This document shows, piece after piece, positions 8,001 to 15,974 of a stretch of 28,928 bases of DNA; the first letter of the stretch is position 1, and each line of letters starts with the position of its first letter. The position numbers were made by a program, and so were the translations under genes. Source of the DNA: Deltaproteobacteria bacterium RIFOXYA12_FULL_61_11 (GTDB lineage Bacteria; Bdellovibrionota_F; JAHFAK01; YA12-FULL-61-11). The notes below the pieces were generated by a model. The model had not been told where the DNA came from. It saw only the letters and a program-made list of their open reading frames with translations, and searched no databases. The stretch is taken from positions 14,740-43,667 of the forward strand of contig MGSU01000125.1 in NCBI GenBank assembly GCA_001799195.1, given 5' to 3'.

Positions 8001-10604
8001 CCCGTGTGGATCCAGGACAATGACCGGTAGCATGATTGTCTGGCCGGTAAGGAGCCAGCGATCTTGGTCCGAGGTGCCGACCCCCACGTAGCCTCCATAA
8101 GGGTGAATGATGGTACTAGCAGACTGTTCGACAAGGCTGCCGCCCCGCTCGTGGACGGCGACTTTCAGTTGCGCACGAAGGGCACCGGTGGTCGAGCCGA
8201 AGGCCGTCACCGGGACCTTGAACGAGGTACCGCCTGTTGCATCGAGAACACCTTCCTGGACTGTCAGGGTACCTGGCGAAAAGGTACGTGCCGGCGTATC
8301 GAAACGGTACTGGTCATACCCGTCGAAACGTAAAGGCAGGTTCCGGTAGCGTAGGTTGAGCTTTGCGGTCAACCCGGCGGCGGGCAGGCCGAACAGGTAC
8401 TTGGTCTTGATACTGCCGATGACGTCTTTCGCTGACGGCAGCACCACTTCGGGAAGGTCGATAGCGATCTTGAGTTGGTTTGGTTTGACCGTTTCGACGG
8501 GCAAGGCAAGTTCAAAGCTGCGATCCCCGATCGACAGTTTGGCTTGCCAGGTCCCAGTGGGATCGTCGAGGGAGGTGGGGATGGTAAAGCTGACATGCCC
8601 ATAAGGCCCCGCCGGTTGCGTCTCAGCAACAACCACCTTGCCGCGCGGAGTGGTAACCTCGAGAGCGATCGGCTGTCCTTCGGCCGGGAGCGCGGACTGA
8701 AATCGTAGGAGGGCCGAGAGGTGGATGGTGTCGCCAGGACGATGCACACCGCGATCGGTATAGAGAAAGGCATTGACCCCGTGCTTGGATCCGACCGCAC
8801 CACCGACATCGAAGGTATTCAGGCGCCACGCGCCCGAAGTCAGTTTCAACATGGCGAGACCCGAGCGGTTCTGCCCGACTATATAAGCAGCGTCTTTGAC
8901 CGGGACCTGGAAATAGCCGTGCCGATCGGTTCGGCCCGAGGCCAATTCAGCGCCGAGATAGGAGAATACTGTTAGTTGCAGATCGGGTATCGGACAAGCA
9001 CTGAGCAGGTCGGTCGCAAACAGATCGAGGAATCGCTCGCCAACTTTGGCTGTCAATGCAACATCACTCACGATGAGAAGCCGCTGTTGAAGCCCTGAGT
9101 CGTAGTAAAAATAGGGCTGGCAAGGGTCACGTGCGTAGTTGGAAGAATCGAAGTACAGTTGTCCGTCGCGCTGCGTATAGCGGTCATTCGTGCATGTTCC
9201 CAGGAGATCCTCCTGAGCGAACTTCACTTCCAGGACATACATGCCTTTCCCGTGTTTCTGCAGCAAGGATTCGAGGTTCCATTCGCTCCTGGTCCAGCGA
9301 TTGACCTCCCCTTGCAGGGTAAGGACCTGTCGGTGGATGGATTGGGCAACCCGCGAGAGGTCGGCATAGACTCGTTGTTGATAGCCCCCGCCCTTGCGTT
9401 GAACGGAGCGATCGACGAGGTCGTTGTCCTGCAGAAAGAATCCGTAATTCCGGGGCAGGATGCTCCACACCTCGAGATGGACCTGTTTCAGGTTGATGGC
9501 CTTACCTTGCAGTTTACCTTGGTTGTCCGAAGGGAAAATCACTCCCGGCGACAACCAGGTGAACGCGGGCATACTATTCTCGAAAACCATACTGACCGAC
9601 GCCACACCGCTCAAGGTGTGCCCATGAATACTGGGGAGCTTTTGGTCGATGGTGAGGGTGTAATCCGTCCCGGGGAGGAAATTACCGCTGATGGTGAGCA
9701 CCTTCTCTTTCGTGCTCGCGGTCACCGGAACTTGTGGAAGTATCGAGAGGTAGCCGATGACATCGAGCCCTGCTTTGATCGGATCACTGAAGAACAGATC
9801 ATAGCGACGTTCCAGGCTGTCCTGGAAACTCCGCTCTTTGCCGCCCAATAACCGGAAAGTATGGAGGGCCGGCATGAGGAACGCCACCTCCCAGGCATGG
9901 TCGGCTGAGGTGTAGTAAGACGGTAGGCTCAAACGAAGATGTTGATCCTTCTTCGTCCGCGGCAACCAAGGGCCGGTCACGGTGATACGTTGAGTCTCCT
10001 CGGTCCTGGTCACCTCGACGGAGAGCTTTTTCGTATCCAGGGTCACGGTAAGATCGTTGAGCAACATCGCAACTTCTACAGGGTGAGCGAAGAAGAGGGA
10101 ACCTTTGAAGCGGACCGAGGCGGAACCATCCTGACTCGGTTCGAAGTCGCCGTTATAGTGGAGGATCTCTTGCTTACTGCTGCGGAATTCAAAGGTCAGG
10201 TCACTGACCTTGCGCTGTTCCCCGAAAAGAGCCTTGCCGTGCAGCACCCCCTTGTAGAGAGTATTGGGTGAGAGAGGTCGTGTCGGCACGTAGCGCAGGG
10301 TGGCGCACGTCATCCAACGGGCTCGCCCTTCGATCACGGGTTCGAACTGGAACGGATTATGATCGAGGTTAAGTCCGACGAGGTGCGGCGGGATAACAGG
10401 CTTCGAGAACACGAACTCAAGTGGACGCGCGAGCGGTTGTTGGCTGGTCGGTCCGAGGATAACCTCACTCGCCAGGTCGAGGCGTTCTTCCAAGTAGCTT
10501 GCGACATTGGCGGGGGGAGGAGTAGCAGGGGCCAACGCGGGTGGTCCGGAATCCGGACAGGCTTGCAGCAGAATCAGTACGAACGAGCAGCAGAGAACTC
10601 GCAT
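5079..10604 (-). CDS. yfhM: Bacterial alpha-2-macroglobulin lipoprotein with thioester motif (YfhM type)
   Basis: 1841 residues, longer than the roughly 1650 of the E. coli protein. The N-terminus is a lipoprotein signal (LILLQAC, Cys16) followed by a Pro/Ala linker. Tandem MG-type beta domains follow. The conserved DRGVHRPGDTIHLSALLR segment lies near residue 620, and a bait-like region and further MG domains come next. The thioester motif YPYGCLEQ is intact with Cys1389 and Gln1392, followed by the helical thioester domain. Family members trap proteases in the periplasm by a conformational change and covalent capture. The ATG at 10604 has GGAG seven bases upstream. The stop overlaps the pbpC start as ATGA, so both should be made together. 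The gene lies 309 bases downstream of the acyltransferase gene on the same strand. Confidence 0.96.
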   Translation of the reverse strand: MRVLCCSFVLILLQACPDSGPPALAPATPPPANVASYLEERLDLASEVILGPTSQQPLARPLEFVFSKPVIPPHLVGLNLDHNPFQFEPVIEGRARWMTCATLRYVPTRPLSPNTLYKGVLHGKALFGEQRKVSDLTFEFRSSKQEILHYNGDFEPSQDGSASVRFKGSLFFAHPVEVAMLLNDLTVTLDTKKLSVEVTRTEETQRITVTGPWLPRTKKDQHLRLSLPSYYTSADHAWEVAFLMPALHTFRLLGGKERSFQDSLERRYDLFFSDPIKAGLDVIGYLSILPQVPVTASTKEKVLTISGNFLPGTDYTLTIDQKLPSIHGHTLSGVASVSMVFENSMPAFTWLSPGVIFPSDNQGKLQGKAINLKQVHLEVWSILPRNYGFFLQDNDLVDRSVQRKGGGYQQRVYADLSRVAQSIHRQVLTLQGEVNRWTRSEWNLESLLQKHGKGMYVLEVKFAQEDLLGTCTNDRYTQRDGQLYFDSSNYARDPCQPYFYYDSGLQQRLLIVSDVALTAKVGERFLDLFATDLLSACPIPDLQLTVFSYLGAELASGRTDRHGYFQVPVKDAAYIVGQNRSGLAMLKLTSGAWRLNTFDVGGAVGSKHGVNAFLYTDRGVHRPGDTIHLSALLRFQSALPAEGQPIALEVTTPRGKVVVAETQPAGPYGHVSFTIPTSLDDPTGTWQAKLSIGDRSFELALPVETVKPNQLKIAIDLPEVVLPSAKDVIGSIKTKYLFGLPAAGLTAKLNLRYRNLPLRFDGYDQYRFDTPARTFSPGTLTVQEGVLDATGGTSFKVPVTAFGSTTGALRAQLKVAVHERGGSLVEQSASTIIHPYGGYVGVGTSDQDRWLLTGQTIMLPVIVLDPHGKPLEGHDLIVKEYVNSQYWWYDYGDDDRKEFRSLPSTTLVGEHQYLSAERPFLHPLTLNGEGRYLVIVTDRNTGHEAGIFLYSTPWSSNQASPEEKEIPFVSINSDKNVYHPGDTATLCFKTPAEGTALLSIEQGAEVLHHRVVALTAHETCQSLPILESHIPNCYVTVSLIQPHGKPQNDLPLRLYGVKQLFVEEATTRLPLTLQVPDQLRPGQRFKVTLHSKAASPVSCTLAIVDEGLLDLTDFTTPDPWKHFFSKLRLGVKTLDSFDTVIGLLLPNMNHYITIGGDFDDSQRRNYAERNETRRFEPVALFEGPFTIAAQSNYAVEFTLPQYIGAVRIMAIGAAGNSYAALEQTVPVKQELMTLLTAPRVARPGDQFKLPVSVFTLQEKVGPVEVALEVTAPFERTSNDTIRLTFDRVEEQDVVFPIRVKAELGAGSIQATAKSATFAATALVKLPVLCPNPPMTEVKDLIVNPGATTVVSPRALGLSGTNHARLVLTRMPEPRLNMHFVSLLQYPYGCLEQILSGAVVQVVAPDMLNFSPYEHTRITANVNAAIAKLDGFLVRDGYSLWPSAASTQEPYHIWASVYTGHFLHVAKEAGYHVPQRQDHHWKTKVRAIAVRKAPLDHRPQTYALFLLALNGEPELGAMNLLRESYLGVLDPLSKHFLATAYHLMNRADIAQTILAHLQTEITDYREMCGTFGSGLRDLALQCYLSVLRKDAPRTRQLLTALLPAMQRQSWYSTQEMAFALLAIAATSRQFQFDHATIPYRIRKGDEPAERHTLAKYRNEVELDAYLGKSITVTNESASPLFLSLQEQGVPLEAVVVAAANGITLQRNFYDEQGRPLTVLQRKQGAAFWLVYSVGNAVGIDLEGVVLASMFPAGWEIENQRFSDAAWPDWMKHFAHAQPTYADIRDDRINWFFDLPAGRKPIVFCVKINPSFRGNFTLPPVSCETMYSPEYFARIPAGRVTVE

Positions 10605-10913
10605 ACTCCCTCTCCATGGTTACCTACCGTGACCTTGGTCGATCACGATGTTGGTTGGGTCCATGAATGAGGATGGTAGCTTCTGTTCTGGCGCTCTGCA
10701 AGGAAAGGTTCTTGCGTGGATTTCCCTCGTTCCTGCCGCATCGGCCCAACTCTGGCCACCACGAGCCCTTGTACTAAGCCAGCCGGCGCAACGCGAACTG
10801 CCGTTGAGGAGGAGGCGCTGTCGCGGTGCAGGACGCGGTAGTCATGGCGCACCTCCGGGGAGACCTCCCCCGAGCGGCAGGGCAGGGAGGGGACAACAGC
10901 GTGCCGATCACGT
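10605..10913. other. Intergenic stretch between acyltransferase and alpha-2-macroglobulin genes
   Basis: This 309-base gap contains the second copy of the 28-base repeat (10843-10870). The ATG in that repeat opens a frame of only 22 codons that bears no likeness to the lipoprotein following the other copy. A GTG-initiated frame of 69 codons (10643-10852) overlaps it but has no recognisable features. I see no convincing terminator, so read-through from the acyltransferase gene into the alpha-2-macroglobulin gene is possible. Confidence 0.6.
10843..10870 (-). repeat. 28-base exact repeat with ribosome-binding site and ATG, copy 2
   Basis: Identical to 2322-2349 on the same strand. Here the ribosome-binding site and ATG lead into a 22-codon frame with no similarity to the lipoprotein, so the start signal looks orphaned. 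It suggests that a gene once began here and was lost or replaced when the neighbourhood was rearranged. Confidence 0.85.
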
Positions 10914-12956
10914 TCAGAGCCCGGCCACCCACACCAGCCATTCCAGATTGCGCTGCATGGCGGTGCGATACTCTTGGTTCGAGGCGCCGTCCGTGGTGTA
11001 ACGCACCACGCGATAGCCCGTGGGCGTGGTCATGAAGCCGAGAGAATCGGTCGGCCCGGACAGGTCGGACTTGGCCGAGCCGAAACCGACCACGCCGAGG
11101 CTCTGCCCGTTCAGGGTCCCCGCCTCGTTCTGGAAGAGCGGCGTGCCGTTGGAGACGATGTCCTGCGGGGCGGTTGCTCGGCTGATCTGCGGCGAGAAGC
11201 GGGTGAACAGGACCTGCTGGCCGTGGATGTATCCGGCGGCGCTGCCTACGGCGATGCGGCCGTCCGCATCGGCCTTGCCGGCAGCATTGATGGCCAGGAG
11301 TTGGGCCAGCGTCCCCTGGCCGTTCTTGCCGGCCTTGATGGTGCCGACGTGAGCGGATTTTGCCTGCTGGTACAGCTCGATCAACGCCTTGTTCGATACC
11401 GCTTCACCCCGTTGAGCTCGGTAGGCGGTTTCGGCAAAACGCTGCATGTCCTCGGTGTTGGTGAGGTTGATGCCCAGGCGGGACCCAGGAGCCAGGGCAC
11501 GGGTGTCTATCGGTTCGCCGATGGTCGGCATGACGCAGCCGCTCCGGCCGGCGGCAAGGCAGTCGCGGTACGCTGTGTACTTGGTGAGGTAATGGGACAT
11601 CTGGAACATGGTGTTGACACTGGCCTTGGTCTGCCCGAAGCCCGCCGGGGCGAGGTCGAACAGGTCGATGGAGGTCGCGCCGACCTGACCGCGGTACGCG
11701 GCGTCGGCCTCCGCGACCTTGCGCTGTAACGCCGGAGACAGCTTCCAGGTGAGCTCGCCGAAGCCTTCCGGCAACCGGGAGGCAGTCTTATCGCGCGAGG
11801 CACAGCTCTGTTCGAAGAAGTGCTGTTCGTCCTCCCTTCGCAGGATTTCGACCTGGGTCTGCATGCAACCGGTGCCGTCGACGATGGAGTGCTCGCACTC
11901 GGCGAGCACTCCGTGCTCGGTAAAGACGACGTGGAGGCCCTTGCCGGTCCAACCGTTGGCAGGATCCATGCGGCCGCGCGAGTACTGGACCAAGGCTGCC
12001 GGATCGGTACCAGGAGCTTGACCGGAGCCCGGTTCCAAAGAAACCGTGAACAGTGCATCTTCGATGGCTTTGACCGTCGCAGGGTTCTCGGTGCTGAGCT
12101 GTCGATAGGCCGCGGCATAGGCCTTACGCGGCAGGTGACCGAGCGCCGCGACTGGCAGAACCTCGCCGTCGGGGCAGTGATCGGCGAGTTCGCGCAGGTT
12201 CCGGCCCGCAGGACGTCCTAGTTCGCAGGTCTCAGCGGACGGCGGCCCCGGACTTCCACAAGCCCGAATGGCTTCGAACATTGCACGCAACTCAACGTCG
12301 TTCAAAGGATATTTCTTCCCGTGGCGCTCCCCGTAGAGCGGCACCAGATAGGGCTGCCCTTGGTAGAACACCACGATGTGGCCGCTGCCCGGCTTTCTGG
12401 TGATGGTGTCGCCTTTGTTGCCGGGACGGCGCGTCGCCCCGAAGACCCCCTGCACCGATTCGTTGCAGAGATTTTTACCGCGCTCTTCATAGACCCCGGC
12501 GCGCCCTGTTGCGAGATCCTCGTGGTAATCCCGTGCCGCTCGAATATAGCTGACCGCCCGGTCGACCACAGGATCGGAAGCGCCCGGGCACGCTCTGGCC
12601 GCGAGCAGGACAGGAAAGGTGTTCTCCGAGACAGGCTCGCTGCTGCCGAGAAGGTATTCCCGCCACGCCTCGCCCTGGAGCGTTCCCTGGGCTCGAGGTG
12701 AAAGGTCGAAATATCGTTGCATCCTCCCCGAGCCCACCGGCCCCTCGAAAAGCCCCTCGAGGCCGCGGGTGATTCGCCCGGTCCGACCTTGCAGGTTTGG
12801 ATCGGCTTGCCGGATGACCTCTTGCAGCCCCTGGACGAAAGCAGCGCGTTCGTCGGCCCGTACCGCTGCACCGACCGATAAGAAGCACAGGCCAGCGATG
12901 CCGCACCACACAAAGCCGGGCGCCAGAGTTTTTCTAGGCATCATGCTGCGTTCCAT
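10914..12956 (-). CDS. Exported choline/carnitine O-acyltransferase-family protein, divergent
   Basis: 680 residues. The family signature is seen in order: LCNESVQGVFGATRRPG; HIVVFYQGQPYLVPLYG (residues about 193-209); a PVAALGHLPRKAYAAAYRQL block; then WTGKGLHVVF followed by CEHSIVDGTG with the catalytic His at residue 356; LTWKLSP; and KASVNTMFQMSHYL near the CoA and acyl site. Classical enzymes move acyl groups between CoA and carnitine or choline in the cytosol or organelles. Here a signal peptide (AGLCFLSVGAAVRA, cleavage before DERAA) sends it out of the cytoplasm. The usual STS motif is replaced by VGFGS and the YES motif by a degenerate segment, so carnitine is probably not the substrate. 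The start at 12956 has GGAG three bases upstream and is conserved in the truncated copy. It heads the block containing alpha-2-macroglobulin and PBP1C; a role in envelope acylation is inference. Confidence 0.82.
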   Translation of the reverse strand: MERSMMPRKTLAPGFVWCGIAGLCFLSVGAAVRADERAAFVQGLQEVIRQADPNLQGRTGRITRGLEGLFEGPVGSGRMQRYFDLSPRAQGTLQGEAWREYLLGSSEPVSENTFPVLLAARACPGASDPVVDRAVSYIRAARDYHEDLATGRAGVYEERGKNLCNESVQGVFGATRRPGNKGDTITRKPGSGHIVVFYQGQPYLVPLYGERHGKKYPLNDVELRAMFEAIRACGSPGPPSAETCELGRPAGRNLRELADHCPDGEVLPVAALGHLPRKAYAAAYRQLSTENPATVKAIEDALFTVSLEPGSGQAPGTDPAALVQYSRGRMDPANGWTGKGLHVVFTEHGVLAECEHSIVDGTGCMQTQVEILRREDEQHFFEQSCASRDKTASRLPEGFGELTWKLSPALQRKVAEADAAYRGQVGATSIDLFDLAPAGFGQTKASVNTMFQMSHYLTKYTAYRDCLAAGRSGCVMPTIGEPIDTRALAPGSRLGINLTNTEDMQRFAETAYRAQRGEAVSNKALIELYQQAKSAHVGTIKAGKNGQGTLAQLLAINAAGKADADGRIAVGSAAGYIHGQQVLFTRFSPQISRATAPQDIVSNGTPLFQNEAGTLNGQSLGVVGFGSAKSDLSGPTDSLGFMTTPTGYRVVRYTTDGASNQEYRTAMQRNLEWLVWVAGL

Positions 12957-13112
12957 GGTCTCCGGTCCATTTCCCAGCACGCTGACCATGCTGGGCTGCC
13001 GGACTGTTTCAAAACACATGCCACCTCATGACCAGCAAGGTATTGATGCACCAGATCGCCGAGTGAACGACAGGGTATACGACTTCCTCGACTTCACCGG
13101 GAAAATATCCCG

Positions 13113-13140
13113 AGTACTTCATGCATAGTACTTCATGCAT
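13113..13140 (+). repeat. Perfect 14-base tandem repeat (two units) in a divergent promoter region
   Basis: AGTACTTCATGCAT occurs twice head to tail. Each unit contains the palindromes AGTACT and ATGCAT. It lies in the 225-base gap between the acyltransferase gene (minus strand) and the DUF4160 gene (plus strand), 42 bases before the DUF4160 start. Repeated units like this are typical operators of autoregulated toxin-antitoxin-like pairs; which protein would bind is unknown. Confidence 0.6.
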
Positions 13141-13181
13141 TGAGCTGCTATAGTGACAGAAGTTTATTCAATGGCACTACC

Positions 13182-13442
13182 ATGCCCGAGCTGAGCCGTT
13201 TCTACGGGATCATCATCGTCATGCACTTCGATGAACACCACCCGCCTCATTTTCATGCAAGGTACGGCTCCGCCAGCATTGCTATTGAGATTAAGACCTT
13301 GCGAGTTTTAGATGGTCATCTACCCCCACGCGCCCTCGGGCTGACAGTGGAATGGGCTGCCCTGCACCAGCAGGAACTTCTCCGTGCCTGGGACCTTGCG
13401 CAGAGTAACCAGCACCCACAAAAAATCCCACCCTTACCCTGA
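13182..13442 (+). CDS. DUF4160 domain protein
   Basis: 86 residues, the full length of the family. The N-terminal signature is clear: MPELSRFYGIIIVMHF, then DEHHPPHFHARYG, with its cluster of His residues, and a C-terminal WAALHQQELLRAW segment. The biochemical function is not established as far as I know. The start at 13182 is chosen because the family begins with the PELSRF motif; the open frame upstream has no support. It is followed after 10 bases by a DUF2442 gene. DUF4160 and DUF2442 genes commonly occur as a pair and are often treated as a toxin-antitoxin-like module; that assignment is inference here. Confidence 0.85.
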   Translation: MPELSRFYGIIIVMHFDEHHPPHFHARYGSASIAIEIKTLRVLDGHLPPRALGLTVEWAALHQQELLRAWDLAQSNQHPQKIPPLP

Positions 13443-13452
13443 AGGAAACCCC

Positions 13453-13737
13453 ATGCTGCACGACCTCCTCGCCGCCGAACCCGTTGGCTCCTACTGTTTG
13501 CGCCTGCACTTCGACGACGGCAGGTCCGGGGTGGTGGATTTCTCTCCCTATCTCGAACGCGGCGGCGTCTTCGAGCGCTGGAAGGACCACGCCGAGTTTT
13601 TAGCCTTCAGGATCGACCCGGAACTCAAGAACCTCGTCTGGCCGGGCGACCTCGACCTCGCCCCAGAGACCCTCTACGCCGCCGCGACCGGCGAGCCTCT
13701 GCCGGACTGGTGCGAACCCTATCCCAGTTCAAGCTGA
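13453..13737 (+). CDS. DUF2442 domain protein
   Basis: 94 residues with a good AAGGAA ribosome-binding site seven bases before the ATG. It matches the family in order: AEPVGSYCLRLHFDDGRSG, VVDFSPYL, GGVFERWKD, FRIDPELKNLVWPGDLDLAP, ETLYAAA. The fold is small and beta-rich; the function is unknown. It lies 10 bases after DUF4160, so the two are almost certainly cotranscribed. If the pair is a toxin-antitoxin module, the sequence does not say which is the toxin. It ends 50 bases from the convergent asparagine synthase stop. Confidence 0.85.
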   Translation: MLHDLLAAEPVGSYCLRLHFDDGRSGVVDFSPYLERGGVFERWKDHAEFLAFRIDPELKNLVWPGDLDLAPETLYAAATGEPLPDWCEPYPSSS

Positions 13738-13787
13738 GATGCCTCTTGTCCGGCGTCTCGGGCAGCTTCGACGCAACAGCGACGCAG

Positions 13788-15758
13788 TCAGGAGACCCGG
13801 TTCTTGCCGGCCCATTCGAGGAAGACCAGGGCGGCGAAGAGCGGCCATTCCCACGACTCCTGCCCGCTCCGGTGCTCGTGCCAGAGCCGCGTGACGCTCA
13901 CCGGATCGAGGAAGGTCTGCTGATGCAAGGAAGAGGGCGCGAGCAGGTCGTCGGCCCAGCTCCGGAGTGGGCCGCGCAACCAGGCTCCAAGGGGTATGCC
14001 AAAGCCCTGCTTGCGCTGCGACAGCAATTCCGGCGGCAGGTAGCGGCCGAGCAGGCGGCGCAAGGGCAGCTTGCCGACCCCTGCCCCGAGCTTCAGCCGC
14101 GAGGGCAGGCGCAGGGCGAAGTCGACCACGGCCGGATCGAGCAGCGGAATGCGGGTCTCGAGGCTCACGCTCATGGCCGTGCGGTCGACCTTGGTCAGGA
14201 TGTCGCCGGGCAGGTAGTGCAACAGGTCGAGATGACAGAGCCGCAAGAGCTCGTCTATTCCAGAGGGAAGCCAACGGGATGGAGCATCGAAGAGCGGATC
14301 TGCCGAAGAAGGCGCGGCCGACAACCCACTCCCGCCCGGGTGGACGAGCTGCCTCTGGTAATAGCAGTCGAGGCTCGGATCCAGGAGTAAACGCCGGAGG
14401 TTGTCGCCCCGCTCACCCAGCCGTCGCAGCGAACTCAAACTGCCCAACTTAGGCAACCCGCTGATAAGATCGACGCTCCTCTCGAGCAACATTGCTACTG
14501 ATAGCAGCGTGAGAAGGGGCGTCCTGAAGAGATCAGGGAGATTGCGTACAAGACGGAGAGTCGCCCAGCGGGTCAGTATATGTTGATAATGGAGATACCC
14601 ACCGAACAGTTCGTCTCCGGCGTCGCCGGACAGGGCGACGGTGACGTGACGCCGGGCGAACCTTGCCACCAAGAGGGTCGGGAGCTGCGACGGGTCGGCG
14701 AAGGGCTCGTCGAAGAGACCGGGCAGCTCGGGCAGCATGGCGGGCAGGGTGTCGGCGGTGAGGTACTCCTCGTGGTGCTCGGTCCGGAGGTGCTCGGCGA
14801 TCCGTCTCGCCCGAGGGGCTTCGTTGCGCTCCGGGTCATCAAGGCCGATGGTGAAGGTCTTGACCGGTCGGGAGGACTGTTCCTGCATCAGGGCGACCAC
14901 GAGCGGCGAATCGATCCCACTGGACAGGAAGGCGCCGAGCGGCACGTCGCTGATCATCTGCCGCCGGACCGCGGTGCGGAGTAGTCCGAGCAGGCGTTCG
15001 TCGGCCTCGGCAGCGCTCGTGGCCGAAGGTTCTCTCGAGGCCCGCGCCGCGAGGTCTTTGGCAGACCAGTACGCCCGCGGTTCGGGCAGCGGGAAGGGTC
15101 GGTCCGTGGGCAGGGCGAGCCAGGTCCCGGCCGGGAGTTTGTGCAAGCCCTCGTAGATGGCCAGGGGTTCGGGCAGGTAATTGTACTGGCAATACAGGCC
15201 GAGCGCGCCGCGGTCGAGTCGACCGCTCCAGCCGGGAAGGACCTGCATCGCCACCAACTCTGAAGCATAAGCCAGAGAAGTACCGACGCGACCGTACGCG
15301 AGCGGCTTCTCGCCAAGACGGTCGCGGGCGAGCACGAGGAGGTGGTCCCGGAGGTCGAGGACGGCGAAAGCGAACATCCCCTCGAGCCGTGGGATAGAGG
15401 CCTCGATACCCCAACGGGTGAAGGCGGCGAGCACCACCTCGGTGTCGGAGCTGCCCCGGAACACCGCCTCTTCCCGCTCGAGTTCTGCGCGCAGCTCGCG
15501 GAAGTTGTAGATCTCACCGTTGAGCACGAGCACGTAGCGGCCGCAAACCGAGGTCATGGGTTGGCCGCCGGTCGGCGTGAGGTCGAGGATGGAGAGGCGG
15601 CGGTGCCCCAACGCGACGCCGAGGTCTGGCCGCACGAAGCTGCCGCCGGCGTCGGGTCCTCGGTGGTGCAGGCGATCTGCCATGGCCAGGATCAGCTCGG
15701 CCATCGCCTCGCCCGCAAGGTGACCCGGGGGGCAGAGGAAACCGCAAATACCACACAT
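13788..15758 (-). CDS. asnB: Asparagine synthase (glutamine-hydrolysing)
   Basis: 656 residues, normal for the family. The N-terminal class II glutamine amidotransferase domain starts with the nucleophile Cys2 (MCGICGF) and contains LGHRRLSILD and LVLNGEIYNFRELR. The synthetase domain has the PP-loop GAFLSSGIDSPLVVALM and SLETRIPLLDPAVVDFAL. It transfers glutamine-derived ammonia to an activated aspartate or a related carboxylate. The ATG at 15758 has an AGGAG site ten bases upstream. It is divergent from the flippase gene. Enzymes of this type often lie in surface-glycan loci, where they can amidate a uronic acid or amino-acid substituent, so housekeeping asparagine synthesis is not the only option. 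The gene is GC-rich like the first flippase gene. Confidence 0.94.
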   Translation of the reverse strand: MCGICGFLCPPGHLAGEAMAELILAMADRLHHRGPDAGGSFVRPDLGVALGHRRLSILDLTPTGGQPMTSVCGRYVLVLNGEIYNFRELRAELEREEAVFRGSSDTEVVLAAFTRWGIEASIPRLEGMFAFAVLDLRDHLLVLARDRLGEKPLAYGRVGTSLAYASELVAMQVLPGWSGRLDRGALGLYCQYNYLPEPLAIYEGLHKLPAGTWLALPTDRPFPLPEPRAYWSAKDLAARASREPSATSAAEADERLLGLLRTAVRRQMISDVPLGAFLSSGIDSPLVVALMQEQSSRPVKTFTIGLDDPERNEAPRARRIAEHLRTEHHEEYLTADTLPAMLPELPGLFDEPFADPSQLPTLLVARFARRHVTVALSGDAGDELFGGYLHYQHILTRWATLRLVRNLPDLFRTPLLTLLSVAMLLERSVDLISGLPKLGSLSSLRRLGERGDNLRRLLLDPSLDCYYQRQLVHPGGSGLSAAPSSADPLFDAPSRWLPSGIDELLRLCHLDLLHYLPGDILTKVDRTAMSVSLETRIPLLDPAVVDFALRLPSRLKLGAGVGKLPLRRLLGRYLPPELLSQRKQGFGIPLGAWLRGPLRSWADDLLAPSSLHQQTFLDPVSVTRLWHEHRSGQESWEWPLFAALVFLEWAGKNRVS

Positions 15759-15937
15759 CGATGAGACTCTCCTGTACGGGAAAGGCGCTGGGGGTCCCCG
15801 ATTGCCGATACCGCAATTTCCTCACGAGGGCAACTCGAGACGCGCCATGACCTTTCACGCTACGGTGCGGTCAGATGGACCCGCGCTTTCGCGTTGACCT
15901 CTCGGTCCGAGGAGTCTAGGGTCGGCCCGGTTCAGTC

Positions 15938-15951
15938 GGGGCTGTCGCCCC
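15938..15951 (+). promoter_or_regulatory. Short GC-rich hairpin in the flippase leader
   Basis: GGGGC, four bases, GCCCC forms a perfect five-pair stem ending 23 bases before the GTG start of the first flippase gene and close to its GGAG site. It could restrain translation, but a stem this short can occur by chance in GC-rich DNA. The rest of the 216-base gap between the divergent genes shows no clear promoter. Confidence 0.25.
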
Positions 15952-15974
15952 GCCGGCGAGGAAGGAGAGCAACG

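Noticed and set aside
10643-10852. 69-codon minus-strand frame downstream of the acyltransferase gene
   Set aside because: It starts at a GTG inside the repeat, has no motifs and no homology to the lipoprotein after the other repeat copy.
13710-14390. 226-codon plus-strand frame over asnB
   Set aside because: It is antisense to the well-supported asparagine synthase and low in recognisable structure.
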